Part shown: piece by piece, positions 10,446 to 20,644 of the stretch
Numbering within the stretch: the first letter of the stretch is position 1
Layout of the letters: the number at the start of each line of letters is the position of its first letter
Source: Heloderma charlesbogerti
Lineage: Eukaryota; Chordata; Lepidosauria; Squamata; Helodermatidae
Assembly: GCA_026122225.1 (NCBI GenBank)
Contig: JANEZZ010002660.1
Location: 1-64,000 of the forward strand
DNA: 64,000 nt
Direction of reading: 5' to 3'
Notes under the pieces: generated by a model
What the model was told of the DNA's origin: nothing
What the model saw: the letters and a program-made list of their open reading frames with translations, nothing else
Databases searched by the model: none
Made by a program: the position numbers and the translations under genes

Positions 10446-11137
10446 TAACTGAACCTTGAGAAAAGATGGAATCTAAGATGCATCTTCCATTTCCCCCTAA
10501 GATTACCCCCTGCCCCATTTGGATGAGTGGACCTTGCAAGTTTGGGATATGCCTTGATCTGTATCAGGGTTGGGCAGAAGGTAGATCAGAATATACTGGT
10601 AATATGCAGTAGCTCAGCAAAGATTGCAGACTCCAATCATTCAACAATGACAACAACAAAAAGGCACGTTTTTCTCTTTTTTAAAACCATGCTGCTGAAA
10701 TAAAGAGAACTTAGGGAAAACCAGTCATTGCCTTTTGTGTGGAAGGACACTGAGCTTAGTTCTGGTACTGAAAACAAATTTGTGAGCTAAACGTGTGCTC
10801 AGAGAGGTTCTGGTAAAATACACAGTAGACCCTGCTAGCATGAAGTCTGCCCAGCCCTGTTCTATATGGCTAAGCTAACTAATGTCATCAGAATAAGAGA
10901 ACGGAGATTTCGAGACAATCAGTTCATTGAACAGTGGAATTTATTTATCCTGTATTGGAATAACCGAGCCCGAGATGCAGCACAACCTTATGCTTTGCTA
11001 GGAAAAATAAAAGGAAGATAAAGTGTTTGTGTGCTCACTTGTTTAGTAGTTTAATGGCTTCTAATTCAAGAATATTTATCTTTTTAGAGATACAAACTCA
11101 TTACTCCCACTCTTTTTGTGTGTGTTTTAAATTACGT
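10446..11137. other. Unclassified intergenic sequence
   Basis: No recognisable gene or repeat. It is AT-rich. Confidence 0.4.
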
Positions 11138-11142
11138 GTATG

Positions 11143-11672
11143 TGTCAAGGGCTCCTTGGAGGGCTCTCTCAGTCTAATCCAGTAGCCAAGTCCAGACACA
11201 GACAAAGGGATTCTTTTCAAAGCTTTATTCTTCTTTTACAACTTAATAACTCTACAGGTAGCAACTAGATCTGAGCAGCAGCTTCCCTATGCCCTAAGTT
11301 GGAACAGTTGGTCCCCGTTTGAAAGGCAATTACTGGCAGACCCCTGAATATAAGGACTAGGGAGAATCCCTCCCCTTTTCCCTTGGTTCCTCTGGGCGCA
11401 ACTGTTCTTTGAGCGCCAACCGGGCGCTACGCCTCCTTTCCACGCTCTCCATTTGGCGCCGCTCTCTGCGTCTGCGCCGCGCATCCAACCAGTCTGCTAT
11501 CGGTGCTGGGTGTCTCCCTGGACTGCTTTCTAATCTAGGAATGTTGGTGGGAGGAATCTCTGTCAGCTGTGGGCCCTGGGAAAAAGGGGCGCGCTCCTCT
11601 CCCAGGAGCGACTGCTCTTCCTCCGAATCAGAACTACTCTGGGATTCTATGGGCTCAGTGTCCACCCTGACA
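11143..11672 (-). mobile_element. Solo LTR of a retrovirus-like or Gypsy-type element
   Basis: A 530-bp unit starts TGTCA and ends TGACA. It is flanked on both sides by GTATG (11138-11142 and 11673-11677), a perfect 5-bp duplication. On the minus strand an AATAAA lies at 11224-11229, and a TATA-like TTATATTC lies about 120 bp before it near 11346-11353, as expected for U3-R-U5. No internal region or second LTR is present, so this is a solo LTR left by recombination. The U3 carries an open minus-strand frame (to 11357) that is Ser/Asp/Glu-rich and then Arg-rich. Gypsy rather than ERV is my guess from the 5-bp duplication and overall look. Confidence 0.8.
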
Positions 11673-11704
11673 GTATGTATGTGTGTGTGTGTATACATAT
11701 ATAT
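11673..11704. repeat. (TG)n/(TA)n microsatellite beside the solo LTR
   Basis: The right GTATG duplication opens into TATGTGTGTG and ATATATAT. The target was probably a microsatellite. Confidence 0.7.
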
Positions 11705-12129
11705 AATGTGGGCTGGTACCATACTTGTGTAATAATTGTAGTATTTGTGAATTATTTTTTTAAAGATACACCTCCCATTTTCCCTTGTGGAAAGCAGCTT
11801 GAATGTTTTACCCTTTCTGTGTAAATAAAGCTGGAAGCGACTTACACTCTTGTGGGACTGCAGCTCAGTGTAAAATGGAGATAAGCAATCCAAAGTCAGG
11901 AGGGCTGTGGGCTCAAAAGTAAGGATGGGAACCCTTGTTCCACCTCTTTATACTTTTGTGGCTTTTATCTGTCCTCCCCTGGGGATTGGGGAACTGACTT
12001 ATATTAGGAAGGGATGTCAGAGGAATCCATGGGGGGGTGAAGCTTGATGAGCTTCCCTTGGTTTGCCCCCCCCCCAGACTTCGGTCTGTTTTCCACTGTG
12101 GAGCCCAATGTGGTTTGCAGCACATCAGG

Positions 12130-12245
12130 CCAGTTCTCTGATCATTTTCTGTGTTTTTAATTTGCACAAATTTCTGTCACAGTTCGCTCAAATGATGCAA
12201 ATTTGCGCAAATTTCTGCCATAATTTGCGCAAATTCCTATTTATG
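12130..12245. repeat. Short imperfect tandem repeats of TTTGCGCAAATTTC type
   Basis: Units resembling GCGCAAATTTCTGYCAYAATT recur about four times, in a palindromic TTTGCGCAAA context. These are common inside hAT-type MITEs. No outer ends were defined. Confidence 0.5.
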
Positions 12246-12469
12246 TCTTGACAGACGAAAAATACACAAAAAGTTCCTGGAGTTCAGGGGAAAAGCTGCA
12301 AATGCAAACTGAGTTGGGTATGCTACGGAATTCCATTGAGCCAAAACAGAAACAGATTTCCCAGCAACTGCCATTCCTGATAGTAGGTCAGACTCTGTCC
12401 ATTTTGCAAAGTAGAATTGTCTACTTTGAACCATGGCTCTCCAGGTTCTCAGGCTGAGAATGATTTTCC

Positions 12470-12582
12470 CTATCATCTGCTACCTGATCCTTGTTTTAAG
12501 TGGAAATGCTGGGGATTGAACCTGGACCCTTCTGCAAGCAAAGCATGTACTGAACCACTAAGCCATGGCCCCTCTCTTCTTC
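12470..12582 (-). mobile_element. tRNA-derived SINE, antisense
   Basis: The reverse complement has GGCCATGGCTTAGTGG (A-box region), CTTTGCTTGCAGAAGGGTCC and GGTTCAATCCCCAGCAT (B-box). It is the same family as 6645-6838. The 3' part is weak and the copy is truncated. Confidence 0.75.
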
Positions 12583-12657
12583 CATGCCTTACTATATATT
12601 CATTCTACCGCTACAAACTCTCCTACACACTGTAGGATCAGTGAATTCTATTCAGTG

Positions 12658-12996
12658 GGTTGGATCCAGATTTAGGAATAGATAGGGTAGACCCACTGAG
12701 ATCAGTGAGATTTAAATGAGTCATGGCTAACTTAAATCCCATTTCCAGAGTGGTAACCTCATCAGTTTGTTGCAGCTAATCCAACAAAGAGATTTGTGGC
12801 ACCTCAAAGGCTAGCCCACTAGTTACAACGTAAGTTTTCGTGAACGCTGTCCACTTGATGAAGTGGACAGTGTCGACAAAAGCTTATGCCGTAACACACG
12901 TGTTGGCCTCTGAGGTGCCACAAGACTCTTCACTGTCCTAAATCCTACTGATTCCCAGTGGTTATACCCCTAGTATGGCTAAGTCTGGATCCAACC
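12658..12996. mobile_element. MITE with GGTTGGATCCAGA termini, split by another MITE
   Basis: Left GGTTGGATCCAGATTTA (12658-) and right TAAGTCTGGATCCAACC (-12996) are near-perfect inverted repeats. The subterminal parts (CACTGAGATCAGTGAG..., AAATCCCATT) also recur in the right half as AAATCCTACTGATTCCCAG. The element is interrupted at about 12780-12932 by a second palindromic MITE. No transposase is present. Confidence 0.75.
12780..12932. mobile_element. Palindromic MITE with GTGGCACCTC ends, nested
   Basis: TTTGTGGCACCTCAAAGGC at the left and GAGGTGCCACAAGACTC at the right are inverted complements. The centre is a tight hairpin, GTCCACTTGATGAAGTGGAC, and the intermediate arms also pair. I have seen this arrangement as a vertebrate MITE but do not assign a superfamily. 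Confidence 0.75.
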
Positions 12997-13189
12997 GAGA
13001 AAGAACAATATAATAAACAGTTCCAAAAGAAAATTTCCAAAATCCGTATCACCGTAATACCTTTGTTATATAATAAACAGCAGTGTCAGCAACAGCCAAA
13101 AATAGCCCAGAAATTGCTTTGTTGGAAGAACTGATTTCTGCATCTAGGTGGAAACAGAATATCAGTTGGATTGAATTCTCCTGAGTTAC

Positions 13190-13210
13190 TAAGGGTGCAA
13201 TCCTATACAT

Positions 13211-13254
<44 letters not shown>

Positions 13255-13360
13255 TCCTCCATCTCCCAGCATTCCCCAGCCAGCATGTCTGGCTGGGGAA
13301 TGCTGGGAGTTGTAGGATTTTTCTCTCTCTTTAAAGATGCATAGGATTGCACCCTTAACT
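13190..13360. mobile_element. Palindromic Harbinger-like MITE with (GA)n expansion
   Basis: The ends GGGTGCAATCCTATACATG and CATAGGATTGCACCC are inverted repeats. The central hairpin is AGCATTCCCCAGCCAGCATG / GGCTGGGGAATGCT. A GA microsatellite lies inside the left arm. The flanking triplets TAA and TTA fit the 3-bp TWA targets of PIF/Harbinger. Two further members are at 57.68 and 61.23 kb. Confidence 0.75.
13203..13251. repeat. (GA)n microsatellite
   Basis: About 24 GA units. The serine/leucine-repeat ORF on the other strand is an artefact of it. Confidence 0.95.
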
Positions 13361-13825
13361 GGATAGTGGGAAGGAACCTGGTTTAGCATATGTTCTGGTG
13401 GCCTTTGATTCAATCATAACTTCTTCAAAAGTTGTCAGTTATTTGGAGCAATTACAGGATTCATCAGTTGTGACAAAACACTTAATTGGAGCTTGTGGTC
13501 TAGGCTTAAAGGTTTGAGATCTCTTTAAAAGCAGAACAACCTATTTATTCCTACATCCTATGAAGCCGCATTATGCCCATAAATTAGATTTCTGGTTCAC
13601 CTCACGGTCTCATCAGACTGACAGAGGCTCTTCAAGATCTCAGGCAGAGAGCTCAGGTTTTTTGCAACTCTGCTACCTAAGGTCAGGGCTGCCCAGAGGA
13701 AGGTGGCACAGGGATAATTTGCTCTGGCCCCTGCAAAGCAAGAGCTCACAGCTCCTGTGCATACCAGAGGGCCTGCCATACTGGTCACCAGAGCCTCACC
13801 TATACATGGGCCCTCGTGGGGGGAT
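13361..13825. other. Unclassified intergenic sequence
   Basis: No repeat family or gene recognised. An ORF of 111 codons on the plus strand extends into the next repeat and has no recognisable domain. Confidence 0.4.
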
Positions 13826-14184
13826 AGAGTGGCCATGCATCTTTATGAAAGACAGTCCTCCATTCGAAGGGCTGCCCTGTCCAAATCCAGTTTAAAGATA
13901 AGGCACCCTAGGAAAGGAGTGCAGCAGGGGCCTTGAAGTTGCCCATCAGCAGTTGGCAGCACCTAGCAGCAGACTGAACAGTCAGGCACACATGTCACAG
14001 TCCTCTGCACTATGGTGAGATGTTCTGCATTTCTATTTAAATTGTAATAATTATTTTAGAATTTGCATCTGTACAGATAAATTAATATATGCAAATTTTA
14101 TGCAACTCACCACCCTCTTTTGTCCTCTTTTTTAGTGATGCATTTCCTCTTTTTGGTAATTCATAAGTGGTCACCCTTTGGGGG
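13826..14184 (+). repeat. Unnamed TIR-type repeat, copy B (least interrupted)
   Basis: Begins AGAGTGGCCATGC and ends AGTGGTCACCCT, imperfect inverted ends. The body shares GACAGTCCTCCATTCGAAGG, CAGTTTAAAGATAAGG, GTGAGATGTTCTGCATT, ATATGCAAATTTTATGCAA and TTTGTCCTCTTTTTTAGTGATG with copies A, C and D. It is non-coding, about 360 bp. Confidence 0.7.
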
Positions 14185-15159
14185 GCTGTGGCAGGGGCAT
14201 CACACCTGCCCTGGGCCCCATAAGCCTTCTGGGCAGCTCTGCCAGACTTCCTTTAAACTGGAGGACCTGAGGGTTGAGGCTGGGACATTCTCCACGCAAA
14301 GCCTGGGCTCTGCCATGGAGATACAGGCTCTCTCATGTCCCATATTAACCACCTTCTATATTGTCTTTGTCCAGATCCACTCTAGCGCCTAAAAAATTCC
14401 CTCTTTTCTGAGAAAATTAAACTCTGGCTGGGAATACTGACTTATTGCAACTCCTCTCCAAGTCAGGAGAGGAAGAAATGGAGGGTGGGGGTAGTGGGGT
14501 GAAGAATACAATCATTTCTACAGTGTTAAGGCACAGACATGTGCAGAGGTAATCTGAACAAAGCGTTTTAGTTGTGTGTGTTTTAATAATGAACACAATC
14601 TTTTAAACAGCACAAGTATTTTAGAAGCTCCATAGCAGCAGTTTCGATAGCAGTCTTTCCTAGAATCCCTTTGCACAAGATGCTGTTTTTCCTAGGAGGA
14701 TCATTCCCTCAGGGTGAGCAGCCTAGAACAATCACTTCCTTGGCATTGCCAAAGCTATCTTGGGGCCAGTTTATAAGATTTAAATCATCAAGTTATAATG
14801 GATTTCTTGTGAACAGTAGTACATTAATTTGGCAATCAAGGGGTACAAAGTTCTCCTCTGGGGAACACGGGAGGTACAGGGAGAGATAGTAGTTTTTATA
14901 TAAAGTAGGAAGGACTTGTGAATAGAGTAGCCATGTCTCCTAGTTTGGAAAATAATCTTCCCTTTCAAAGCCTATTAGAAGACAACCTTCTATCTCAGGA
15001 GCTGTCCAATCCAAGAGAAAAAACCTGAGCAGAGAACACAGAGACCTTGCAACTACCCAGGCACAGATGCACCCTGAGCTGCAGGCAAACACAGCAGGAC
15101 ACCTGGCCATAGTCTTCCCTTCAACAGTGAGATGTATTATTTTTCTGTTTACCTTACAG

Positions 15160-15230
15160 CAGCCTTCCCCAAGCCAGCATCCTCCAGATGGGTTGGACTG
15201 CAACTCCCAGCATACCCCAGCCAGAGAGCT
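15160..15230. mobile_element. Half of a palindromic hAT-like MITE
   Basis: CAGCCTTCCCCAAGCCAGCATCC and TGGACTGCAACTCCCAGCAT match the left arm of the 61503-61635 family. The right arm is missing and is replaced by an L2 tail. Confidence 0.6.
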
Positions 15231-15253
15231 TCAGCTATTGGGCGGTATAGAAA

Positions 15254-15300
<47 letters not shown>

Positions 15301-15302
15301 AT
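15222..15302 (+). mobile_element. L2 3' tail with (AAAT)n
   Basis: GAGCTTCAGCTATTGGGCGG then TATAGAAATAAATAAAT and about thirteen AAAT units: the extreme 3' end of L2. Confidence 0.75.
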
Positions 15303-15467
15303 TTGCATCCAAAATGGCATCTATTCCTATAAATTGGCATGTGTGCATTTTATGCAGACCAGGGTCCTCTTTCGCCCTCTTGTTTGACCATCCTACCAGG
15401 GAGCCTGATGGGAATCATGAGTGACGGCCTGGCTCTAATAGCACTTAGCATTTTCACAGTGCTGGGG

Positions 15468-15592
15468 GGGGGGCAACCATGGGAGAGGGCTATTGCCCGG
15501 TGCCCTGCTTCTGGGCTTCCCAGAGTGCATCCCGCTGGCCACTGTGGGGAACACAGTGCTGGACTAAATAGAGCTGTGGTCTCATCCACCTT
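15468..15592 (+). mobile_element. LINE 3'-UTR-type repeat (CR1-like), partial
   Basis: GAGAGGGCTATTGCCC, GCCACTGTGGGGAACACAG and TGCTGGACTAAATAGA match the repeat at 34018-34145 and, in reverse, 57020-57295. These belong to a squamate LINE 3' region in which a 'maximal' copy reads through to an ORF2 C-terminus. The family name is uncertain. Confidence 0.5.
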
Positions 15593-15667
15593 CTCAGCTT
15601 CTCTTAGTTTTTTATGAGCTTTCAAAGCATCCTACATGCCTTAATGTGTTGTCATCATTATCACTAC

Positions 15668-15714
15668 AAAGTGTTGGCTATTGGGTGGCATAGAAAGGTA
15701 ATAAATAAATAAAT
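15668..15714 (+). mobile_element. L2 3' tail
   Basis: GTTGGCTATTGGGTGGCATAG then AATAAATAAATAAAT. Confidence 0.65.
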
Positions 15715-15734
15715 ACCAGCCCTTAAGGTCAGTG

Positions 15735-15870
15735 AGCGTATTGCCTTCCATATTGCAGATAGGGAGGGGTGTGTATGATTGAGGCTGAGAGAGAGTGGCT
15801 CGCTAAAGGCCACCTAGAAAATTCACAGCAGAGCGAGATTTGAACCAGGGACTTCCTGATTCATAGTTCA
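15735..15870 (-). mobile_element. MIR/CORE-SINE-type fragment, antisense
   Basis: The reverse complement carries TGGTTCAAATCTCGCTCTGC (B-box side) and GGTGGCCTTTAGCGAGCCAC, then TCTCTCAGCCTCAATC. This is the order of a MIR/CORE SINE. It is old and decayed. Confidence 0.6.
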
Positions 15871-15871
15871 G

Positions 15872-15948
15872 CCATTGGCTATGCTTGCTGGGAATGATGG
15901 GAGTTTCAGTCCAACACATCTGGAAGGCACCAGGTTGGGGAAGGCTGC
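15872..15948. mobile_element. Half of a palindromic hAT-like MITE
   Basis: GGGAATGATGGGAGTTTCAG, CACATCTGGAAGGCACC and AGGTTGGGGAAGGCTG form the right arm of the family at 61503-61635. Confidence 0.7.
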
Positions 15949-16049
15949 AGCATGCCAGTTCTAAAAGGCCACTGAGCGACTGCTCATTGCAGTTATTCCA
16001 TGGTAAGGGAAAGAAACTCTGTATATGCCTATGGCCACTCTCCTTGTTA

Positions 16050-16275
16050 GTATTTATTTATTTTTATTTCACTTCTGTACCACCCTGTCCGAAGCTCTCT
16101 GGGCGGTTCACAAAAATTAAAACCACGGAGTACAGCATAAAACAGTATAAAAGATAAAAACTTAAAACCACGGTATAATGGTACATCCAGAATAAAAACC
16201 TAGCAGCAATGCAGAGATTTAGAATACACATTTAAAACTCCAGGGCTAAAAGATGAGGAAGCTGAAATGCTAAAA
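16050..16275 (-). mobile_element. L2-type 3' UTR, antisense
   Basis: TTTATTTTTATTTCACTTC and CGAAGCTCTCTGGGCGGTTC are the reverse complement of the L2 'gaaccgcccagagagcttcg' 3' end. The AAAACAGTATAAAAGATAAAAAC beyond it is typical of the same UTR. Confidence 0.75.
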
Positions 16276-17890
16276 TACTGGGAGAAATACTCGACCAACA
16301 ACAACGCATCTCACAGAGCCCAGCCTTTGCGCTGAAGGAGATCTTGAAGTACTACAGCAAGCGGCATGCCTACTTTTGCAGGGCACCTAAGTGCCGCCAG
16401 GGGTCAGCATGATCAGGCACCTGCTGAGCCCCACACCCTCACAGGGGGCCCATGGCTGACCCCAGAACCTCCTGACCCTACTGCTGCTCTTCTTCGCTAT
16501 CACTGCTTGTTCGCTTGCTCTCTTGAAGCAAGCAAACCAGCAGCCCTGCCAGCGCCATCTCTGTCTCAAGGCTATGGACAGCTTTGGACACTGTAGGGCG
16601 GCTATTCTGTTCATTCACTCTTGTTTGCTGGAGTCTCTTTGTTTAGTAAGGCATTACTGCCCTGGATCAGGTAGAGCATCTCTCTCTCTCTCTCTCCCCC
16701 TCCCTCTCTGCTTCTCATTAAAACAGCTCAGCATCTGGACCGGGTGACAGGCTGATGCAAATGACAGTCGCTATTTGCATAGCTGAGGAGCAGGACATCT
16801 GGCACTGCCTGGGAGCTGCGAGACCATGAATAAGTGGGCCAGCGGGTGAACTCCAGCTGCCAAGCAGACCCCGCTGCCAAGTTCTCAGACTTCCATAATC
16901 TGTGGCAGGGGAATACACGTGCCACTCGGTCACTTAGAAATTGGGAAGCAGAGCTCCTGCAAGCTGCACACGTGGGCTCCGCGCCTCCGTTTTCCATGCA
17001 GTGACTGTAAACACCTGCTTTGGACAAGGTTGCAAGCCAGCTGCAGGGCGCTGCTGTTATCGCTCCACAGATCTTGACCTCTTTTGAGCATGCAAGCATT
17101 TGTTTTCGAAAGGAGCTGTTACTTGATCTGTCCTGCCATTGGGTTTGTTCCTCCTCAGCATTGCTTCCCAGGGTTTAGTGCCAGAACGCATACAGCAGCA
17201 GCTTCCCCACCGGTAAGATCTCCAGTAGAAATGCTATCCCAGATCAGCCACTATCTTTAATTTCTGAGCTAGACCTGAAATCAGCACACTGGGTAAGCTG
17301 TCAGGCCCAACCAGACTGATGCTTGCCCTGGAATCCTGGGGTCAGGTGATGATGAACAGCCATTTTGGACACCCTTGAGTGAGGCTAACTCCAGGGACAA
17401 GTGGGACGGTTAAAATGGTGGCTTGGAGTGGCCTGACACTGCTGCCAAGTAAGCCGGTGGCCAGGTGGAGCTCATCGACATAGGAGGGGCCCCACAACAG
17501 AAACTTTGTCAAGAGCCTCCTCAGACCTAAAGCCAGCCCTGCTCTGAGGCAGTTTTACCTGGCAACTGGGCTGGCAATTGGTAATCTGTGTGCAACGACA
17601 GTTCCTGAAATGCCTCTTGAAAAATAAAGGCAGTGCACTATGGGCAAGGAAGCCCATGTGGTGTTGATCCCTCCTCTCATTGCCAATGCATGGGAGCAAA
17701 GATGCATCGGGATTCCCTGAAGCAGCCAGGGCAACAAGGGAAAGACACAGGGCATTTCTGCTTGAGGCTTTTATCCTGCACTGTTACTTAAGCTTCTACT
17801 TCTGGATTCTTTGTGGGATTAAGACTGACTCCTTTACAGGTGCTTTTTTCTGGAGGGTTTCTTCCTCAGCTTTTCTATATGTTTAATTAT
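16276..17890. other. Mostly repeat-poor sequence
   Basis: Apart from a possible hAT-like GC-rich piece at about 16375-16470 and a (TC)n tract at 16680-16710, I recognise no repeats. It contains the octamer pair at 16755-16780 and two CACGTG E-boxes (about 16917 and 16968). The ORFs are short and have no domain signals. Confidence 0.4.
16755..16780. promoter_or_regulatory. Inverted pair of octamer motifs (candidate regulatory site)
   Basis: ATGCAAAT at 16755-16762 and its reverse complement ATTTGCAT at 16773-16780 are exact matches to the POU/Oct octamer, separated by 10 bp. The surrounding 300 bp is repeat-poor and has two CACGTG boxes. Function is inferred only from motif identity. Two octamers this close are unusual but can arise by chance. 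Confidence 0.35.
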
Positions 17891-17894
17891 ACAA

Positions 17895-19795
17895 CCACTA
17901 GATGAGGCCGTGGTATAGTGAATTGCAGAATTTATGGAAGACTCTCATTCCATCATTTCTAAATAATACCAGTCTTCCCTCGTTAGGAAAAAAAAATACT
18001 GCGCTAGTGAGTGCAAAGCATGGGAGAGGCCCTGGAGGTGACGATGTACTTGGCCATGTCTGGTCGACCACCTGTGTGCTTGAACCTTGCTTTTCATGGC
18101 TTATCACATCAAATAAGGAGGGGATATCCGGCTGGGTCCAGGAGGTTGTAAATTCCTCCTTGAGAGAAGGAGCGGTGCTGGCCTCTTTAAAACAGCCATA
18201 ATTAGGCCACTCCTGAATAAGCCTGACCTGGAGGATGTTAACAACTATAGGCCGGTAGCTAACATCCCCTTCCTGAGCAAGGGGCTTGAGCAGGTGGTTG
18301 CAGGACAACTCCAGGCACTCTTGAATGAAACGAATTATCTAGATCCATTTCAGTTGGGTTTCAGGCCTGGTTACAGAATGGAAACTGCTTTAGTCACCCT
18401 GTGGGATGACCTTTGCTGGGAGGGGGATGGCAGGAATGCAACCCTGTTGATTCTCTTGGACCTCTCAGTGGCTTTCAATACCATTGACCACGGTATCCTT
18501 CTGGATAGGTTGTCTGGGCTGGGAGTTGGAGGCACTGCACTGCAGTGGTTCCACTTCTACTTGGACAGCTGTTTCCAGAAGGTGGTGCTGGGGGATTATT
18601 GCTCTGTGCTTTGGCAATTATACCATGGGGTTCCACAGGGCTCTGTTTTATCCCCCATGCTGTTCAATATCTACATGAAACTTCTGGGGGAGGTTATCTG
18701 GAGGTGTGGGCTGAGGTGTCATCAATACACGGATGACACCCAGCTCTACTCTCTTTTTCCTCAAATCCAGGTGAGGCAGTGGCTGTTCTGAATCAATGCC
18801 TGGGGCTGGGCATAGTAATGGATTGGATGAGAGCCAATAAACTGAGACTCAGTCCAGACAAGATGGAGGTTGATGGGTGGTTTGTCCTCCCAGCTAGGTG
18901 ATGTTCAGCCTGTTCTGGAGGGAGTTGCACTCCCCCTAAAGGCTCAGGTCCTTAGTTTGGGGGTACTCTTGGACCCAGAACAGTCACTTGAGGCACAAGT
19001 GAACTTGGTGGCACAGAGCACCTTTTATCACTTTAGGCTTATATATCAGCTATGCCCTTATCTGGACAAAGATAGCCTAGCCACAGCTGTCCATGCTCTA
19101 GTAACCTCTCGTCTGGATCACGGCAAAGCATTATACATGGGGCTACCTTTGAAAATGGTCCAAAACTTCAGCTGATCCAAAACAAGGCAGTGAGATCATT
19201 AACAGGGACTGGCCAACGTGACTGTATCATGCCAGCAGTTTTCCTGCTGCACTGGCTGTCAGTCCATGTCCGGGCCTGATTCAAAGTGCTGGTATTAACA
19301 TTCAGAGCCCTAAAAGGCTTGGGGCCAGGTTCTCTGAAGGATTGCCCCCTCCCATATGTACGTACCTGGACCCTGAGATCATCTTCAGTGGTCCTTCCCC
19401 GGGAGCCCCTGCCAAAGGAAGTGAGGGGGGTGGCTACCAGAAAGATGGCCTTTTCTGCTGTGGCCCCCCGGCTGTGGAAGGAGCTCCCTAGAGAGGTTTG
19501 CCTGGCACCTACGTTGTATTCTTTCAGGCCCCAGGTGAAGACCTTTTTATTTTTCCCAGTGTTTTAGCATTATAGTCTTTAACTTTGCTGTTTTAAATCT
19601 GCTACTGTTTTTTAAATTTCTGCATTGCTGCTAGGTTGTATTCTGGTTGTGTTTTTATACTGTAGTTTTAAGCTTGTATATTTTATACTGTTTTGATTCG
19701 GTACTTGGTGGTTTTAATTTCTGTAAACTGCCCAGAGAACTCTGTCTATTGGGCAGTATAGAAATGTAATAAATACATAAATAAAGGCCCCGCAA
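17895..19795 (+). mobile_element. L2-type LINE, 5'-truncated, degenerate
   Basis: The order is ORF2 upstream region, RT, C-terminal region and 3' UTR. The UTR ends CTGTCTATTGGGCAGTATAG and AATACATAAATAAA. It is oriented on the plus strand and lacks the endonuclease and 5' UTR. It represents the RT half of an L2-clade element of the CR1/L2 group. It lies about 400 bp left of a divergent RTE fragment and is old, judged by its frame breaks. Confidence 0.85.
18180..19567 (+). pseudogene. Broken L2-type reverse transcriptase
   Basis: Pieces of the RT lie in several frames. In 18294-18791 the order is FQLGFRPGYRMETALV, motif A in LLDLSVAFNTIDHGIL, motif B in GVPQGSVLSPMLFNIYM, and motif C as YTDD in QYTDDTQLYS where the usual residue order is YADD. 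The frame then breaks before 18870. 18870-19175 and 19286-19567 carry downstream sequence (HFRLIYQLCPYL; RKMAFSAVAPRLWKELP, RPQVKTFLF). At least two frame breaks make it non-functional. Confidence 0.85.
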
Positions 19796-20183
19796 ACTGC
19801 CGTGAGTGAGCAGACACGAGCACACACTAATAGGCTTGTGCAGAAAGGCTCATACTGCAATCCCAGAAGTAACCCCATCATCACCCAGACAGCACGGTCC
19901 CAGCTTTCCTGAGCCCCAACGGGGTCAAAGTGGGGAAGCAGGAGCAGTACTGACTCCAGGAGCTGACCTCGGACCTTCTGCCTGCAAAAGATGTGCTCTG
20001 CCTTCAAACAAACTATCTCAAAGCATAAAGAATCAACAAGCTTCTCATGTGATGCAAAGGTTACAAATTTTGCATGCTGAAGGCTAAAGTCCACAATACG
20101 TTAAATCCTAAATCTGCACGCACACACCCATGGGGGCTAAAAAAGACAATAGTTTCCCCCCCCCTCTTTTTTTAGCCCCTTGT

Positions 20184-20195
20184 ATAGGGAGAGTA
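20184..20195. repeat. Probable left target duplication of the RTE fragment
   Basis: ATAGGGAGAGTA is repeated as ATAGGGGGAGTA at 20633-20644, one mismatch in 12. Confidence 0.6.
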
Positions 20196-20632
20196 GTAAC
20201 CCTGTAGTAACCTATGGCTGCGAGAGCTGGACCATAAGGAAGGCTGAGCGAAGGAAGATAGATGCTTTTGAACTGTGGTGCTGGAGGAAAATTCTGAGAG
20301 TGCCTTGGACTGCAAGAAGATCAACCCAGTCCATACTCCAGGACATAAAGCCAGACTGCTCACTTGAGGGAAGGATATTAAAGGCAAAACTGAAGTACTC
20401 TGGCCACATAATGAGAAGACAGGATACCCTGGAGAAGATGCTGATGCTAGGGAAAGTGGAAGGCCAAAGGAAGAGGGGCCGGCCGAGGGCAGGATGGATG
20501 GATGATATTCTGGAGGTGACGGATTCGACCTTGGGGGAGCTGGGGGTGGCGATGGCCGACGGGAAGCTCTTGCGTGGGCTGGTCCATGAAGTCACGAAGA
20601 GTCAGAAGTGACTGACCGAATAAACAACAACA
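20196..20632 (+). mobile_element. 5'-truncated LINE of a second RTE lineage
   Basis: The ORF at 20180-20611 encodes CESWTIRKAERRKIDAFELWCWRKILRVPWTARRS, then GRILKAKLKYSGHIMRR and VEGQRKRGRPRAGWMDDIL. These are homologous to the BovB C-terminal region but clearly diverged (roughly half the residues differ towards the end). The 3' end is ACTGACCGAATAAACAACAA rather than the BovB form. It is therefore a related but distinct RTE family. It is 437 bp, 5'-truncated, with a near-match 12-bp duplication. Confidence 0.85.
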
Positions 20633-20644
20633 ATAGGGGGAGTA

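Larger units (their letters stand above)
14955..15405 (+). repeat. Unnamed TIR-type repeat, copy C, split by an insertion
   Basis: CTTGCAACTACCCAGGCACAGATG, CATAGTCTTCCCTTCAACAG then TGAGATGTATT, and after the insertion AATTTGCATCCAAAATGG ... GTCCTCTTTCGCCCTC ... CATCCT match copies A and B in order. A MITE piece and an L2 tail (15160-15302) interrupt it. Confidence 0.6.
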
